DNA of 64,000 bases from Verrucomicrobia bacterium UBA7008. GTDB taxonomy: Bacteria; Verrucomicrobiota; Kiritimatiellia; RFP12; UBA1067. Each line of letters opens with the position of its first letter. The stretch's first letter is position 1. Both the position numbers and the translations under genes were made by a program. Of this stretch, positions 9,995 to 21,400 are shown piece by piece. The DNA lies in contig DJXI01000029.1 in NCBI GenBank assembly GCA_002449695.1, positions 33,405 through 97,404 of the forward strand, in the 5' to 3' direction. Below the pieces are notes generated by a model that worked only from the letters and a program-made list of their open reading frames with translations, did no database searches and was not told where the DNA came from.

Positions 9995-10454
9995 CGAGCG
10001 CCGCCCTCCTTTCCAGCGCGAGGAGCGCCCCCCAGGTCGCCGCCGCCGTCGCCGCGCCGACGGGAATCGCCGCGAGAAACCGCAGGCACACCTCGCCGGC
10101 GCGTCCGTCGAAGAAGCGGTCGGCGAAGAAGAGAAGCTGGCAGCACGGATCGAGCGTCAGGGCGAGCCAGACGGGTCGCGCGCGCGCCTTTCCGACGGCC
10201 GCCGCCAGCGCGAGGAAGAGCGCGAGGTGGCCGCCGAGACCGGGCGAGCGCGAACAAAGCGCGTCCTCCATCGCGCCGGCCGCCACGGCGAAAAGGAGCG
10301 CGACGGCGAGCGGGCGGCGCGAGGCGATGAACACCGTCGCCATCATCAGCACGGGCGCGCCGACGCCGCAGACTTTCGGCAGCAGCTCTTCGAGCGCCCC
10401 GCCGACGACGAGCACGAGAAACGCGAACACGAGATGGACGAAATCACTTTTCAC
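9984..10454 (-). CDS. mreD: MreD-like rod shape-determining membrane protein
   Basis: The 156-residue product has about five hydrophobic helices and little else. It sits between mreC and mrdA, overlapping each by 11 bp. MreD proteins diverge strongly in sequence, so the call rests on length, topology and gene position. In the elongasome MreD is an inner-membrane partner of MreC. Three consecutive 11-bp overlaps (mreC/mreD, mreD/mrdA, mrdA/rodA) suggest translational coupling through the set. Confidence 0.8.
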   Translation of the reverse strand: MKSDFVHLVFAFLVLVVGGALEELLPKVCGVGAPVLMMATVFIASRRPLAVALLFAVAAGAMEDALCSRSPGLGGHLALFLALAAAVGKARARPVWLALTLDPCCQLLFFADRFFDGRAGEVCLRFLAAIPVGAATAAATWGALLALERRAALDEA

Positions 10455-11232
10455 AGCGGATGAAGACGTCCTCTAGCGTCGAAAAATCGACCGCCGGCAC
10501 CGCTTCACCCACCGGGGAGGGCCGCCCCTCCGCCGCGTTGTGGATAGTCAGCAAAGTGCCGATGGCGAGGCCGCGCGGGAAAAGCCCGCCGCGTCCCGAT
10601 GTCAAAACCCGTGCCCGCGGCGGCACCTCCGCCGCAGACGTCAAATGCTTCAGAAAGATCCGCTCGCCGCTGCCGCCCGCGCTGATGCCGCGCACGCCCC
10701 CGCTCCCTTCGATCTCGCAGGCGACCTTGAACGCGGGATCGGTGACGAGCAGCACCTCGGCCGTCTTGAGCGAGACGGACGTGACGCGGCCGACGAGCCC
10801 GTCGGGCACCGCGACCATCGCCCCCTCCTTCACGCCCGCGAGCGAGCCCTTGCCGACGCGGCAGATCTGCCGCGCGCCCGACGCGCCGCCGCCGAAGGAC
10901 AGCACCTCGGCGGGCAGCCAGCGCTCGGCGGGGAACGCGTCGTAGCCCAGAAGCCGCCGCAGGCGCACGTTCTCCTGGAAGAGCCGCCCGTTGTCGGCCT
11001 CGACCATCGCGAGCGTCGCCGCCTCGCGCCGCAGCCGGACGTTCTCCGCGCCCGCCGCCGCGCCGCGCAGCAGACCCTTCAGCCGCGAACCGATCTGGCG
11101 CGCGAACGTCACCTTCGCCTTCTCGACCGGATAGACCGCGTCCGCCGCCGTCCCGCGCCCGAAAACGAGCGCGAGCGCGACCGCCGCCGCGAGCGCGACG
11201 GAGACGACTGTTCCGGTTGTGGCTTTTTTCAC
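10444..11232 (-). CDS. mreC: Rod shape-determining protein MreC
   Basis: This 262-residue protein has one N-terminal membrane helix (about 8-26), then a coiled-coil-prone stretch (about 60-95, ENVRLRREAATLAMVEADNG) and the two-lobed beta domain with the MreC motifs GAMVAVPDGLVGRVTSVS and LTSGRGGLFPRGLAIGTL. It would dimerise in the periplasm and connect PBP2 with MreB. The start lies 39 bp downstream of the mreB stop. Confidence 0.92.
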   Translation of the reverse strand: MKKATTGTVVSVALAAAVALALVFGRGTAADAVYPVEKAKVTFARQIGSRLKGLLRGAAAGAENVRLRREAATLAMVEADNGRLFQENVRLRRLLGYDAFPAERWLPAEVLSFGGGASGARQICRVGKGSLAGVKEGAMVAVPDGLVGRVTSVSLKTAEVLLVTDPAFKVACEIEGSGGVRGISAGGSGERIFLKHLTSAAEVPPRARVLTSGRGGLFPRGLAIGTLLTIHNAAEGRPSPVGEAVPAVDFSTLEDVFIRCEK

Positions 11233-11271
11233 GTCAGCAAGTTCCTGGTTGACGGGAACCTGCCGAAGACG

Positions 11272-12318
<1,047 letters not shown>

Positions 12319-12351
12319 GTCTTTTCGCTTCCGTTTTTACAATGATGGGAT

Positions 12352-12380
12352 ATTTTATGGTTTTTCGGGCGAAAAGTCAA
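12352..12380 (-). promoter_or_regulatory. Sigma-70-type promoter of mreB
   Basis: On the minus strand the sequence gives TTGACT, exactly 17 nt, then TAAAAT. The transcription start would fall near 12345, leaving a leader of about 27 nt before mreB with a possible GGAAG ribosome binding site. The -35 element overlaps the last codons of glgB. This is the best -35/-10 pair seen in the window. Confidence 0.7.
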
Positions 12381-14413
12381 CTGCGATTTGCAATTTTCAG
12401 CACAAGGGCCGTGCGGGCGGGCAGGTAGAGGCGGATCTGCTGCACGAGCTCGCCCCGGTCGGGGACGAGCGTCGGCGTGAAGGGCTGCCCCGCCGCCACG
12501 CGCCCCTGGCCGCCGAAGCGCACCTCGTCCGAATCGAAGAGGTGGCGCCACGCCGTCGCCGGCGGCACCAGGACGCCGTAGTCCGTGTACGACTGCGACG
12601 GGTGGAAGTTGAAGACGAAGAGCAGGTCCCCGCGCACGAACGCGAGCACCTTGTCCGGCTCGTTGGCGACGAGCTGCAGCGGCCGGCTCCCGGCCACGCG
12701 CCGCGACGCGCCGACCGTGTTCATCATCGTCTCGTCGAAGTCGCCGAGCGCCTTGAAGCGCAGGTTCGGGTCGTCGCGGAGCGACCACTGCCGCCGCGCG
12801 TGCGCATAGCTCCAGCCGTTGTCCTGCCGCGGGAAGTCGATCCACTCGGGGTGGCCGAACTCGTTGCCCATGAAGTTCAGGTACGCGCCGCCGTTGAGCG
12901 CGAGCGTCGCCAGGCGCGCCATCTTGTGGAGCGCCACGGCGCGGTCGACCTCCAGCCCGTGCTGGTCCTTGCCCATGCCGAAGTAGATCGCCGCGTCCGC
13001 GAGCTGGAAGAAGAACGTCTTGCCGCCGACGAGCGCCTGGTCGTGGCTCTCGACGTAGCTGACGACCTTCTCCTCCGCGCGCTTGTTCGTCAGCTCGTGG
13101 AAGAGGCCGCCCATCGACCAGTCGTCGTCGCGCACCTTTTCCGCGAGCCGGAACCAGTAGTCGGGCTCGCCCATCGCCATGCGGTAGTCGAAGCCGATGC
13201 CGCAGTCCTCCGCCGGCGCCGCGCAGCCCGGCATGCCGCTGACGTCCTCGGCGATCGTGATCGCGCCGGGATTGACGGCGTGGATGACGCGGTTGGCGAG
13301 GTTGAGGTACGCCCACGCGTCGTCGTCCATCGAGCCGTTGAAGTACATCGCGTAGTCGGTGAAGGCGTCGCCGAGGCCGTGGTTCCAGAAGAGCATGGAC
13401 GTCACGCCGTCGAAGCGGTAGCCGTCGAAGCGGTACTCGTCGAGCCAGAAGCGGCAGTTCGACAGCAGGAAGTGCAGCACCTTGTGCTTGCCGTAGTCGA
13501 AGCAGCGGCTGTCCCACGCCGAATGCCAGCCCTTCGGGCCCGAATGGAAATACTGGTAGTCGGTGCCGTCGAAGAGCGACAGTCCGTCGCGCTCGTTCTT
13601 GACGGCGTGCGAATGGACGAGGTCCATGATGACCCGCAGGCCCATCCCGTGCGCCGTGTCGATGAGCGACTTGAGCTCGTCGGGCGTGCCGAAGCGCGAG
13701 GACGCGGCGAAGAAGCTGGAGACGTGGTAGCCGAAGCTGCCGTAGTACGGATGCTCCATGATCGCCATCAGCTGCACCGTGTTGTAGCCCGCCTTCTTGA
13801 TGCGCGGCAGGATGTTGTCGCGGAATTCGGCGTAGCTCGCGACCTTCTCCTCCTCCGAGCACATGCCGACGTGCGCCTCGTAGATGAGCGGCGTGAACGC
13901 GCCCTTCTTCGCCGCCGACGCCGGCGACGCGTGCTGCCAGACGTACGGCTGCGGCGGATCGTAGACCTGCGCGCAGAAGAGCTTCGATTCCTCGTCCTGG
14001 CGCACGTAGCGCGCGTAGGCGGGGATGCGCTCGCCGTGGCCGCCCTCCCAGCGCATCTCCAGGCGGAAGTTGTCGCCGTGGCGGATCAGCTCGACGGGGA
14101 TTTCGCGCTCCCAGTCGTCCGTGCCGGGGATGCGGAAGATCTCGAAGCGCGGATCGATCTTCCACTGCGAGAAGTCGCCGACGAGCCACATGCTCGTCGC
14201 GTTCGGCGCCCATTCGCGGAAGACCCAGTGCGCCTTCTTCCGCCCGCGCCCCTTCACCTTGTGCAGACCGTAGTACTCGTGCGCGCTCGCCCAGTCGGCG
14301 AGCGACATCTTCCCGCCCGTCAGCTGCCCGGCGAGCGACAGCGCATGTTCGGCGCGACCGCGGATCGCGCCCTCGAACGGTTTCAGGTAGGCATCATCCA
14401 AGAGCTTGGCCAT
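12377..14413 (-). CDS. glgB: 1,4-alpha-glucan branching enzyme, GH13 eukaryote-like subtype
   Basis: It introduces alpha-1,6 branches into glycogen in the cytoplasm. The 678-residue protein has an N-terminal CBM48-like domain (about 60-150), the GH13 barrel and a C-terminal beta domain. Catalytic residues are visible: nucleophile Asp335 in YRFDGVTSMLF, acid/base Glu389 in IAEDVSGMP, and Asp458 in VESHDQ. The blocks EAHVGM and RIKKAGYNTVQLMAIMEHPYYGSFGYH are those of the GH13_8 (eukaryotic-like) subtype rather than the classical bacterial GH13_9 enzyme. A textbook AAGGAGG ribosome binding site lies 6 nt before the ATG. It follows the cellobiose phosphorylase gene by 110 bp, so glucose-1-phosphate from that enzyme could feed glycogen. 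Confidence 0.95.
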   Translation of the reverse strand: MAKLLDDAYLKPFEGAIRGRAEHALSLAGQLTGGKMSLADWASAHEYYGLHKVKGRGRKKAHWVFREWAPNATSMWLVGDFSQWKIDPRFEIFRIPGTDDWEREIPVELIRHGDNFRLEMRWEGGHGERIPAYARYVRQDEESKLFCAQVYDPPQPYVWQHASPASAAKKGAFTPLIYEAHVGMCSEEEKVASYAEFRDNILPRIKKAGYNTVQLMAIMEHPYYGSFGYHVSSFFAASSRFGTPDELKSLIDTAHGMGLRVIMDLVHSHAVKNERDGLSLFDGTDYQYFHSGPKGWHSAWDSRCFDYGKHKVLHFLLSNCRFWLDEYRFDGYRFDGVTSMLFWNHGLGDAFTDYAMYFNGSMDDDAWAYLNLANRVIHAVNPGAITIAEDVSGMPGCAAPAEDCGIGFDYRMAMGEPDYWFRLAEKVRDDDWSMGGLFHELTNKRAEEKVVSYVESHDQALVGGKTFFFQLADAAIYFGMGKDQHGLEVDRAVALHKMARLATLALNGGAYLNFMGNEFGHPEWIDFPRQDNGWSYAHARRQWSLRDDPNLRFKALGDFDETMMNTVGASRRVAGSRPLQLVANEPDKVLAFVRGDLLFVFNFHPSQSYTDYGVLVPPATAWRHLFDSDEVRFGGQGRVAAGQPFTPTLVPDRGELVQQIRLYLPARTALVLKIANRS

Positions 14414-14459
14414 TCTCTTCCTCCTTGCGGCGGCGCCGCAGCGTTTTCATCTGTCCCAA

Positions 14460-14468
14460 ATTCTACCA
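14460..14468 (-). promoter_or_regulatory. Extended -10 promoter of glgB
   Basis: The minus strand reads TGGTAGAAT about 46 nt before the glgB ATG. This implies a leader of about 40 nt that carries the AAGGAGG ribosome binding site. It contrasts with the promoters that lie directly against their start codons. Confidence 0.5.
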
Positions 14469-14473
14469 TTAAT

Positions 14474-14504
14474 CCCGCCCGCGGTCAAGCGGCGCGACGG
14501 CGGG
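14474..14504 (-). terminator. Possible stem-loop after the cellobiose phosphorylase gene
   Basis: CCCGCC and GGCGGG pair across a GC-rich loop about 20 bp after the stop codon. There is no run of T on the minus strand after the stem, so intrinsic termination is uncertain. It separates the phosphorylase gene from the glgB promoter. Confidence 0.25.
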
Positions 14505-14523
14505 AATCAACACGGCTGACCCT

Positions 14524-16989
14524 TCATTCCTCATTCCCCATTCTGCATTCCACTTTGTGGCGGGTGCCTGGGGGCGCTTTTTTGCAGGGGATGATGTTGC
14601 CTGTCAGCTTCACGCCGTCAAGCCACAGCTCCTTCACGCCCTTCTGGACGCCATCGGGATTTTCGATCGCGATTTCAAATTCCGCGCCTCGCCACTTCCT
14701 CGTCACGGTGAAGCCCGTGCAATCTTTGGGTATACAAGGATCTATGACAAGGCCGTCGAATTCCGGACGGATGCCGAGGATGAACTGCGTCACCGCATAC
14801 CAGTTCCAGGCGGCCGTCCCCGTCAGCCACGAATTTTTCGCCTCGCCCGGACGCGCGGCGTCGCGCCCCGCTATCATCTGCGAATAGACGTATGGCTCGA
14901 CCTTGTGGAGTTGCGAATGCTCCTCCGTCCAGGCCGGGCATATTTTCGTGTAGTGGCGCCAGGCGTCGTCGCCGCGTCCGGCGAGCGTTTCTGCGATCAC
15001 CACCCACGGATTGTTGTGGCAGAATATGCCGGCGTTCTCCTTGTAGCCGGGCGGATAGGAGGAAATCTCGCCGTATTCCACGACATAGCGCGAGAAAGGC
15101 GGCGCGTTCAGGACGATGCCGTATTCGCATTCGAGATGGCGCTTGACGGCGTCGAGCGCCTTTCCCGGCATACCCTTTTCCTTGCCGATCTGCGACATGG
15201 CGCACCAGCCCTGCGACTCGATGAAAATCTTGCCTTCGTCGCATTCCGCCGCGCCCACCTTGCGCCCGAAATAATCGTACGCGCGCAAATACCATTCGCC
15301 GTCCCAGCCGTGCTTTTCGACGGCCTCGCGCATTTTCGCGACGGCGGCCTCCGCGCGTTTCGCCTCGTCCGTCTCGCCGATGCGGCGGCAGAGCGCGGCG
15401 TAGTCGCTGCCCGTCCAGCAAAAGAGGCCTGCGATCATGAGCGACTCTGCCTTGGAATCCTCCGTCTTGTTTTCGGTGGTCTGGAACGACTCGTTGGGAT
15501 CCGTGGAAAAGCAGTTCAAATTGAGGCAGTCGTTCCAGTCGGCGCGTCCGATTAGCGGCAGGCCGTGGGGGCCGAGATTTCGCAGCACGTGGTCGAAGCT
15601 GACGCGCAGATGCGCGAAGAGCGAAGTTTCGCTGCCCTGGCGGTTGTCGAACGGCACCGGTTCTGCGAGGATCTGGAAATCGCCCGTCTCCTTGATATAC
15701 TGTGCAACGCCGAAAATCAGCCAGAGCGGGTCGTCGTTGAAGCCGCCGCCGATGTCGTTGTTGCCGCGCTTTGTCAGCGGCTGGTACTGGTGGTAGCAGC
15801 CGCCGTCGGGGAACTGCGTGGCGGCGATGTCCAAGATGCGTTCGCGCGCCCTTTCCGGTATCTGGTGGACGAAGCCGGCCAAATCCTGGTTGGAATCCCT
15901 GAAGCCCATGCCGCGCCCGATGCCCGATTCGAAGAAGGACGCGGAGCGCGACATGTTGAAAGTCACCATGCACTGATACTGGTTCCAGATGTTCACCATG
16001 CGGTCGAGCCGCGCGTCGGAGGAGCGCACGGCGAAGCGCGAAAGCAAATCGTCCCAGCGCTTGTCGAGCGCGGCGAGCGCCGCTTCCACCTTGGCGGGCG
16101 TGTCGAAGCGCGAAAGCAACTCCAGCGCGGGGCGCTTGTTGACGACGCCAGGCGATTGCCATTTGTCGCCGGACGCAAGTTCGACATAGCCGAGCACGAA
16201 GACGAATTCCTTGCTTTCGCCCGGGGCGAGCGCGACTTCGAGCGCGTGCGACGCGACCGGGCTCCAGCCGTGCGCGACGGAATTGCGCGCCTTCCCCTCA
16301 GCGACGACCTGCGGCGCGTCGAAACCGTTGTATGCGCCGAGGAACTCGTCGCGGCTTGTGTCGAAGCCCGCGAGCGGCACATTGACGCCGTAGAACGCAT
16401 AGTGGTCGCGGCGTTCGCGGAATTCGGTCTTGTGGTAGATGACGCTTCCTTCCACTTCGACTTCGCCGGTCGAAAGATTGCGCTGGAAATTCTCCATGTC
16501 CGTCGCGGCGTTCCAGAGGCACCACTCGACGAACGAAAACACCTTGAGGCGTTTCGGCGAATCGGAGAGATTGCGCAGCGTCAGCGCATGTATCTCGGCG
16601 TTCTCGCCAAGCGGCACGAACATCAGCAGCGACGCCTCCACGCCATTTTTCACGCCCGTGATGCGCGTCCGCCCCAGCCCGTGACGGCATTCGTAGCGGT
16701 CGAGCGGCGTCTTGCAGGGTTTCCAGCCGGGGTTCCACACCGTCCCGCCGTCGTTTATGTAGAAATAGCGGCCGCCTGAATCCATGGGGACGCCGTTGTA
16801 GCGGTAGCGCGTAATGCGGCGGAATTTCGCGTCGCGGCAGAATGCGTATCCGCCGGCAGTGTTGGAGACGAGGCCGAAAAAGCCGTCTTGGCCGAGATAG
16901 TTGATCCACGGCCACGGCGTCATTGGATCGGTTATGACGTATTCGCGCGCGGCGTCGTCGAAATAGCCGTATTTTTTCTGTGAGTTCAT
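14524..16989 (-). CDS. Cellobiose phosphorylase, GH94
   Basis: It is predicted to phosphorolyse cellobiose to glucose-1-phosphate and glucose in the cytoplasm. The 821-residue length matches cellobiose phosphorylases (about 810-820). The N-terminus has the family hallmark [15 protein letters not shown] followed by [20 protein letters not shown]. The catalytic acid block [15 protein letters not shown] sits at 481-495, with Asp487 as the likely general acid. There is no signal peptide. The ATG overlaps the stop of the sugar symporter gene as ATGA, and an AGAGGAG ribosome binding site precedes it, so transporter and phosphorylase are coupled. The last codons are built from a tandem 7-bp repeat. 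Related GH94 specificities (cellodextrin, chitobiose) are less likely. Confidence 0.93.
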   Translation of the reverse strand: MNSQKKYGYFDDAAREYVITDPMTPWPWINYLGQDGFFGLVSNTAGGYAFCRDAKFRRITRYRYNGVPMDSGGRYFYINDGGTVWNPGWKPCKTPLDRYECRHGLGRTRITGVKNGVEASLLMFVPLGENAEIHALTLRNLSDSPKRLKVFSFVEWCLWNAATDMENFQRNLSTGEVEVEGSVIYHKTEFRERRDHYAFYGVNVPLAGFDTSRDEFLGAYNGFDAPQVVAEGKARNSVAHGWSPVASHALEVALAPGESKEFVFVLGYVELASGDKWQSPGVVNKRPALELLSRFDTPAKVEAALAALDKRWDDLLSRFAVRSSDARLDRMVNIWNQYQCMVTFNMSRSASFFESGIGRGMGFRDSNQDLAGFVHQIPERARERILDIAATQFPDGGCYHQYQPLTKRGNNDIGGGFNDDPLWLIFGVAQYIKETGDFQILAEPVPFDNRQGSETSLFAHLRVSFDHVLRNLGPHGLPLIGRADWNDCLNLNCFSTDPNESFQTTENKTEDSKAESLMIAGLFCWTGSDYAALCRRIGETDEAKRAEAAVAKMREAVEKHGWDGEWYLRAYDYFGRKVGAAECDEGKIFIESQGWCAMSQIGKEKGMPGKALDAVKRHLECEYGIVLNAPPFSRYVVEYGEISSYPPGYKENAGIFCHNNPWVVIAETLAGRGDDAWRHYTKICPAWTEEHSQLHKVEPYVYSQMIAGRDAARPGEAKNSWLTGTAAWNWYAVTQFILGIRPEFDGLVIDPCIPKDCTGFTVTRKWRGAEFEIAIENPDGVQKGVKELWLDGVKLTGNIIPCKKAPPGTRHKVECRMGNEE
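14525..14552. repeat. Tandem 7-bp repeat, four units, at the end of the GH94 gene
   Basis: Four consecutive heptamers CATTCCT, CATTCCC, CATTCTG and CATTCCA share the core CATTC. They cover the stop codon and the last nine codons of the phosphorylase gene on the other strand. Confidence 0.8.
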
Positions 16990-18317
16990 TTGCCGGTTCT
17001 CCTCTTTGAAAGGTCGGACGAGATTTGTTCCATTTTTTCAGTCGTTATCGGATAGAACGCCATTATCGCCGCGGTGCCGACGGCGATCAAGCCGGGCAAC
17101 CAGCTCATCAGCATCTTGATGCCGGGGATCGCGCCGGCGATAGACTCCTTGTCGCTGCCGTCATACCCGTAGCGCGCGAGGACGGCGCCGATCAATGCGC
17201 CGGCGATGCCGCCGCCCGATTTCATGGCGAACGACGCCGCCGAATACACGAGGCCTGTCGCGCGGCGGGAGTTGCGCCACTCCGAATAGTCTGCGACGTC
17301 CCCAAGCATAGCGAAACAGAGAGTCGGAAATATCGCCGCGAAAAATTCCGACACCGTGCCCAGCGCGAATATCCCTGCCGTCGCGTCCGGGCCGCAGAAC
17401 CATATGAGCGCGTTGACGGTGCCGGAAGCCAGCAGCGCGGCGATGAAAAGGTTTTTCTTGCCCAGCCTGCGCGCGAGCGGCGCGGTGGCGGCGGCGCCCG
17501 CCACCGATGCGATCATCAGCGCCGTCATGTAGCCGCCCGCCAAAAGTTCGCGGTGCACGTAGTGCGTGAAATACACGACCGTCACACCCTGTTTCACGGA
17601 GTTGTAGACGTTGTAGGAGAGCGAGACGGCCAGGAGCACCAGCCACGGGGCGTTGCGCAGCAGCAAGTCGCCAAAGTCCCGGCGCAAGTCGTTTTTCTGC
17701 GAAGGCGGCGGCTCCACCCTCTCGCGCGTCCCGAAAAACGTCACCGGCAATATAAGCGCCATCACCGCCGAAAGCATGTAGATGGGAGCCGTGTACGAGC
17801 CGGTCCAATCCTTCAAGGCGAGAAGCAGCCCCTGCACGAGCATTCCGCCGGCGAACGCGCCCGCCATCCTCCAGCCGCCGATGGAAGTGCGTTCGCGCTC
17901 GTCAGGCGTCATCACGGAAAGCAACGCGCCGTAGGGAATGTTCATTGCCGTGTAGACGAGCGTGAAAAGGATGTATGTCACATAGGCGTATGCAAGCCTC
18001 CCGGTCGGCCCCAGCCCCGCCGGACACGTGAACGTCATGCAAAGCGTGGCGGCCAGCGGCAGCGCCGTCCACAATATCCAGGGGCGGAATCTCCCCCAGC
18101 GAGTGCGCGTGCGGTCTGCGGCGACGCCGATCGCGATATCCGAAATGCCGTCGCCGACGCGCGCGACGAGCATCAGCGTGCCGACGGCGGCTGGGTTGAG
18201 GCCGAACACGTCGGTATATACGATGAACAGGAACGATGCCACGCCGCGCCAAGCTATGTTGGATGCGGCGTCCCCCAGGGCGTATGCGATTTTCTCGCGT
18301 ATAGATACGTGTGCCAT
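16986..18317 (-). CDS. GPH-family sugar:cation symporter
   Basis: The 443-residue protein has about twelve membrane helices and the motifs of the glycoside-pentoside-hexuronide symporters: an N-terminal [12 protein letters not shown], then [29 protein letters not shown] (shown in two parts here: [17 protein letters not shown] and [12 protein letters not shown]), and [18 protein letters not shown] in the C-terminal half. It would import di- or oligosaccharide through the inner membrane. Coupling to the cellobiose phosphorylase gene suggests a beta-glucan disaccharide. The start codon has no evident ribosome binding site; instead a tandem 7-bp array begins 7 bp upstream. Confidence 0.88.
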   Translation of the reverse strand: MAHVSIREKIAYALGDAASNIAWRGVASFLFIVYTDVFGLNPAAVGTLMLVARVGDGISDIAIGVAADRTRTRWGRFRPWILWTALPLAATLCMTFTCPAGLGPTGRLAYAYVTYILFTLVYTAMNIPYGALLSVMTPDERERTSIGGWRMAGAFAGGMLVQGLLLALKDWTGSYTAPIYMLSAVMALILPVTFFGTRERVEPPPSQKNDLRRDFGDLLLRNAPWLVLLAVSLSYNVYNSVKQGVTVVYFTHYVHRELLAGGYMTALMIASVAGAAATAPLARRLGKKNLFIAALLASGTVNALIWFCGPDATAGIFALGTVSEFFAAIFPTLCFAMLGDVADYSEWRNSRRATGLVYSAASFAMKSGGGIAGALIGAVLARYGYDGSDKESIAGAIPGIKMLMSWLPGLIAVGTAAIMAFYPITTEKMEQISSDLSKRRTGK

Positions 18318-18323
18318 TTTTTT

Positions 18324-18351
18324 AGTTTGCAGTTTGAAGTTTTCAGTTTGC
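18324..18351. repeat. Tandem 7-bp repeat, four units, upstream of the symporter gene
   Basis: Four heptamers AGTTTGC, AGTTTGA, AGTTTTC and AGTTTGC run without a break. They fill the place where a ribosome binding site and promoter of the symporter gene would be expected. Confidence 0.85.
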
Positions 18352-18422
18352 AGCTATGGCTCCAGCTAAGAAATATAATTGAAAGATAATCAAACAACAG
18401 AAACCAACTACTGCAAACTCTC

Positions 18423-21400
18423 TCAAAATCTCACTCTCCATGCGCACTTGCCGTTTCGCGGACGGACGCCGTGCGGGATCGTTATCTCGAAAACGCGGCC
18501 GCGCGCCACGTCGCTCGCTGACGCGCCCATGTGACTGCGCCAGTCGCCGGTGCGCTCCTCGATGCGAACGACGGCGTTCGCCGGCAGTTCGTAGCGTATG
18601 GCGCCGTTGACCGCCACGATCCCCTTCCCTTCGCGCCGCCATGAGGCGTTGGACTGCGCGATCGATTGTTCGACGGTGGTCACGACCCGCAAGCCGTTCG
18701 TCGACGTCACGCCCGATACCGCGACGTCGATGCCTTCCGGCGAAAACCGCCACTCCGTCGTCGCCTGCAATCCTGCACGATTCAGCCGGAATCTTACGGT
18801 GTCGCCGTCCGCCTCGCATTCGTCGGCGCGGTTGCGGCTGTCCCAATCCACCGTCGCGACATCGTAAGAAGTGGTGCCTGGAACGTGCCGCCAGTTCCAG
18901 AGCGGGAATATGTCGCGGTATTCGTCGCCTGTCACATAGGAAAACAGCGCACCGTCCGCGAAATGGGCGCCGAGCAGGTTGTCCTCGTTCACGCGTTCGG
19001 TGCCGCGTATCTTCGAAGTCTCGCACTTGACGGACGCCATCCAGCCTTGCGCACGGTAGACGCCATACGCGCTCGACGCAAACCAATGCAGGCCCGTCGG
19101 CACATTGTCGGCATCCACGCCGAGGCGCTGCGCCGCCACGAGGACGCCCGCGCCCTTGATGCGAGCGGCGCCCTTGTTCAACTGGCGGCCTATGGCTGCG
19201 ACGTCCATCGCCCCCTTCCAGACCGTCGGCGCGAAACCCCTGCGCACGAGATTCGCGAGCAGTTCGCGCTTCTGCGCGGGGAACTCCAGTTCCGTCCCGT
19301 CGAAAAACGCCGCGAGGCGCGGAACCGTGAGGATATACGAAAGCCCGTAGTTGCCGAACTGCGCCTGGTTGCCGTGCTGGTGGAAACTCCAGTCGCTCTG
19401 AATGCCCTCTTCCGTGCCGCTGACGTGTATCTCGCCCAAAATCGCTTCGCGGGCCGCCTTGACGCCTTGCATGTTCCCTTCCAGCAGCGAACGCATCAGA
19501 ACGCATTCCGCCATCCAAATCCTGTTCTGCCCCGTCAAGCCGATTTCGCTTTCGTGCATCAACGAAACGATCAAACGCTTCTCCTCGTCCGTTATGTCGT
19601 CGCCCATCAAAATCCCGGCGCGCCCCAGCTCCAGAGGAACGCCTATCTGATTCCACCACCAGTTCTTGTTGCGGTAGCCTTTCGCCGCCCAATGCCGCAA
19701 CGCGCGCCCAAACGCCTCTACGAGTTCCGGCGTGTGGACGCCGCGCGCCAGCGCGACCAGGCGCCTGGCATGTTCCGCCGCACCCCACGAGCTCGCGGAC
19801 GAACTGCCATACGGCACGTCTTCCCATGTGCCGTCGCCGCGCAGAGTCGCCGCAAGCCGCGCAGCCGTCGCTTCGACCGGAGAGGCAAGGCTTTCGCGCA
19901 CCATCGCCACAGTCGAATCCCCAGACGGCGCATCTATCCCAGGAACGCTCCCATGCGCAGGCTTCGCGCATGTCTCGCGCAAAACACGCGCCGCATTTGC
20001 GTGGACGCCCTCTACAGCGTCCAGGTTGAAATCAACGTCCATGTCGAGCGCACGCAAAACAGCATCCGCGAACACCCCGTCCGCCCACGCGAACCAAGAG
20101 CGGGTGAAGTCCGATGGATCCGAAGAACGGTGCGATTCGTGCATCGCGCCGGTGCCGCCGGACGTTTCGCGCAGCTGGACGATGCACCGCGCCACCTCCT
20201 CGCGATTCGTCGAAGTCAGCGCGCGCATGGCGACGGCGAGCGGCCAGATGCGGTCGCGCCCGGTGTGCGGGCTACCCACGCCTTCACCCGCCCCGCCGCG
20301 AAAGAACCACGGATTCGCGTCGGAAAGCGCCAAGCGGCGCGTCGCCGCGCAAACATCCGCGTCGAACGCGGAAGCGTCGCAAAGATACGGCAGCGACAGG
20401 AGCGATGGCACGTTAGCGTCGTCCATGAAAATCCGGCCGCCGTAGCCGTCGATTTCGTATGCGTATACCTTGCCGAACTGCGGATGCTCGAAAATCGCCG
20501 AATCCGCCACGGCGCGGGCGATCTCCGCCGAAAGTTTTTCGCATTCGGCGGCGAGCGCGGCATCGCCGTTCGTTTCCCGCAGGACGGTTGCGGTTTTGGC
20601 CAGCACGTCGGACGCGAATATGTTTGCCGGCACATTGAACGGCAAGATGCAGGCGTCGTCCGACGCGCGGAACGCACTGGCGACCATTCCGTTCGGCTTG
20701 AACGGCGCGAGCATCCCGCCCGCGAGCGTTCCGTAGGGCGTCCAGGTCCGGCGCTTGAAAGAATAGCGGGATTTGCGCTGCTCCGCGCGCATCGTCGAAA
20801 GAACCGTGCGCACGCATTCGGCGTAATCCTCGCCGAACGCAGAAGCGTCGCCAGTCGCTTTCCAATAGCCGTGCGCGAGGCGCAGCGGATAGCACAGCGA
20901 ATCGAGTTCCCATTTCCGCTCGTGCAGGCCGCGCTTCATTTCCGTCATGTCATTCGCCCACGCCGGCCCGGTCTCGCCGTCGTCGAGAAATGCATTGGCG
21001 TACGGATCGAGGCGGATGCAGTCGAACGCGCGGTTCAGGACGCCGCGCAGAATCCGGCGCATCGGCGCGCTTTCCTTGGCAAGCGGAAGATACGGCCAAA
21101 CCTGCGCACACGAATCGCGAAGCCACATCGCGGGAATGTCGCCAGTGATCACGAACGAATCGTCCTTGCCGTTTTTCCTCCTGTAGCGCACCGTGCGCTC
21201 GATCGTGTCGAGGTACGAAGAGACGAACATTTTTGCGAGCCGCCTGTCGCCGATTCGCGCGGCGGCGCATTCGGCGAAGCGTTTCGCGTCGTTCTTCGCC
21301 ACGCCAAGCACGCCGCCGGACGGTTCGTCAAGTCGTTCGCGCAGCGCGGCGAAATCTACGTCCTGAACCGCTGCCCCCGCCTCCGCCGCGAGAACGGCCG

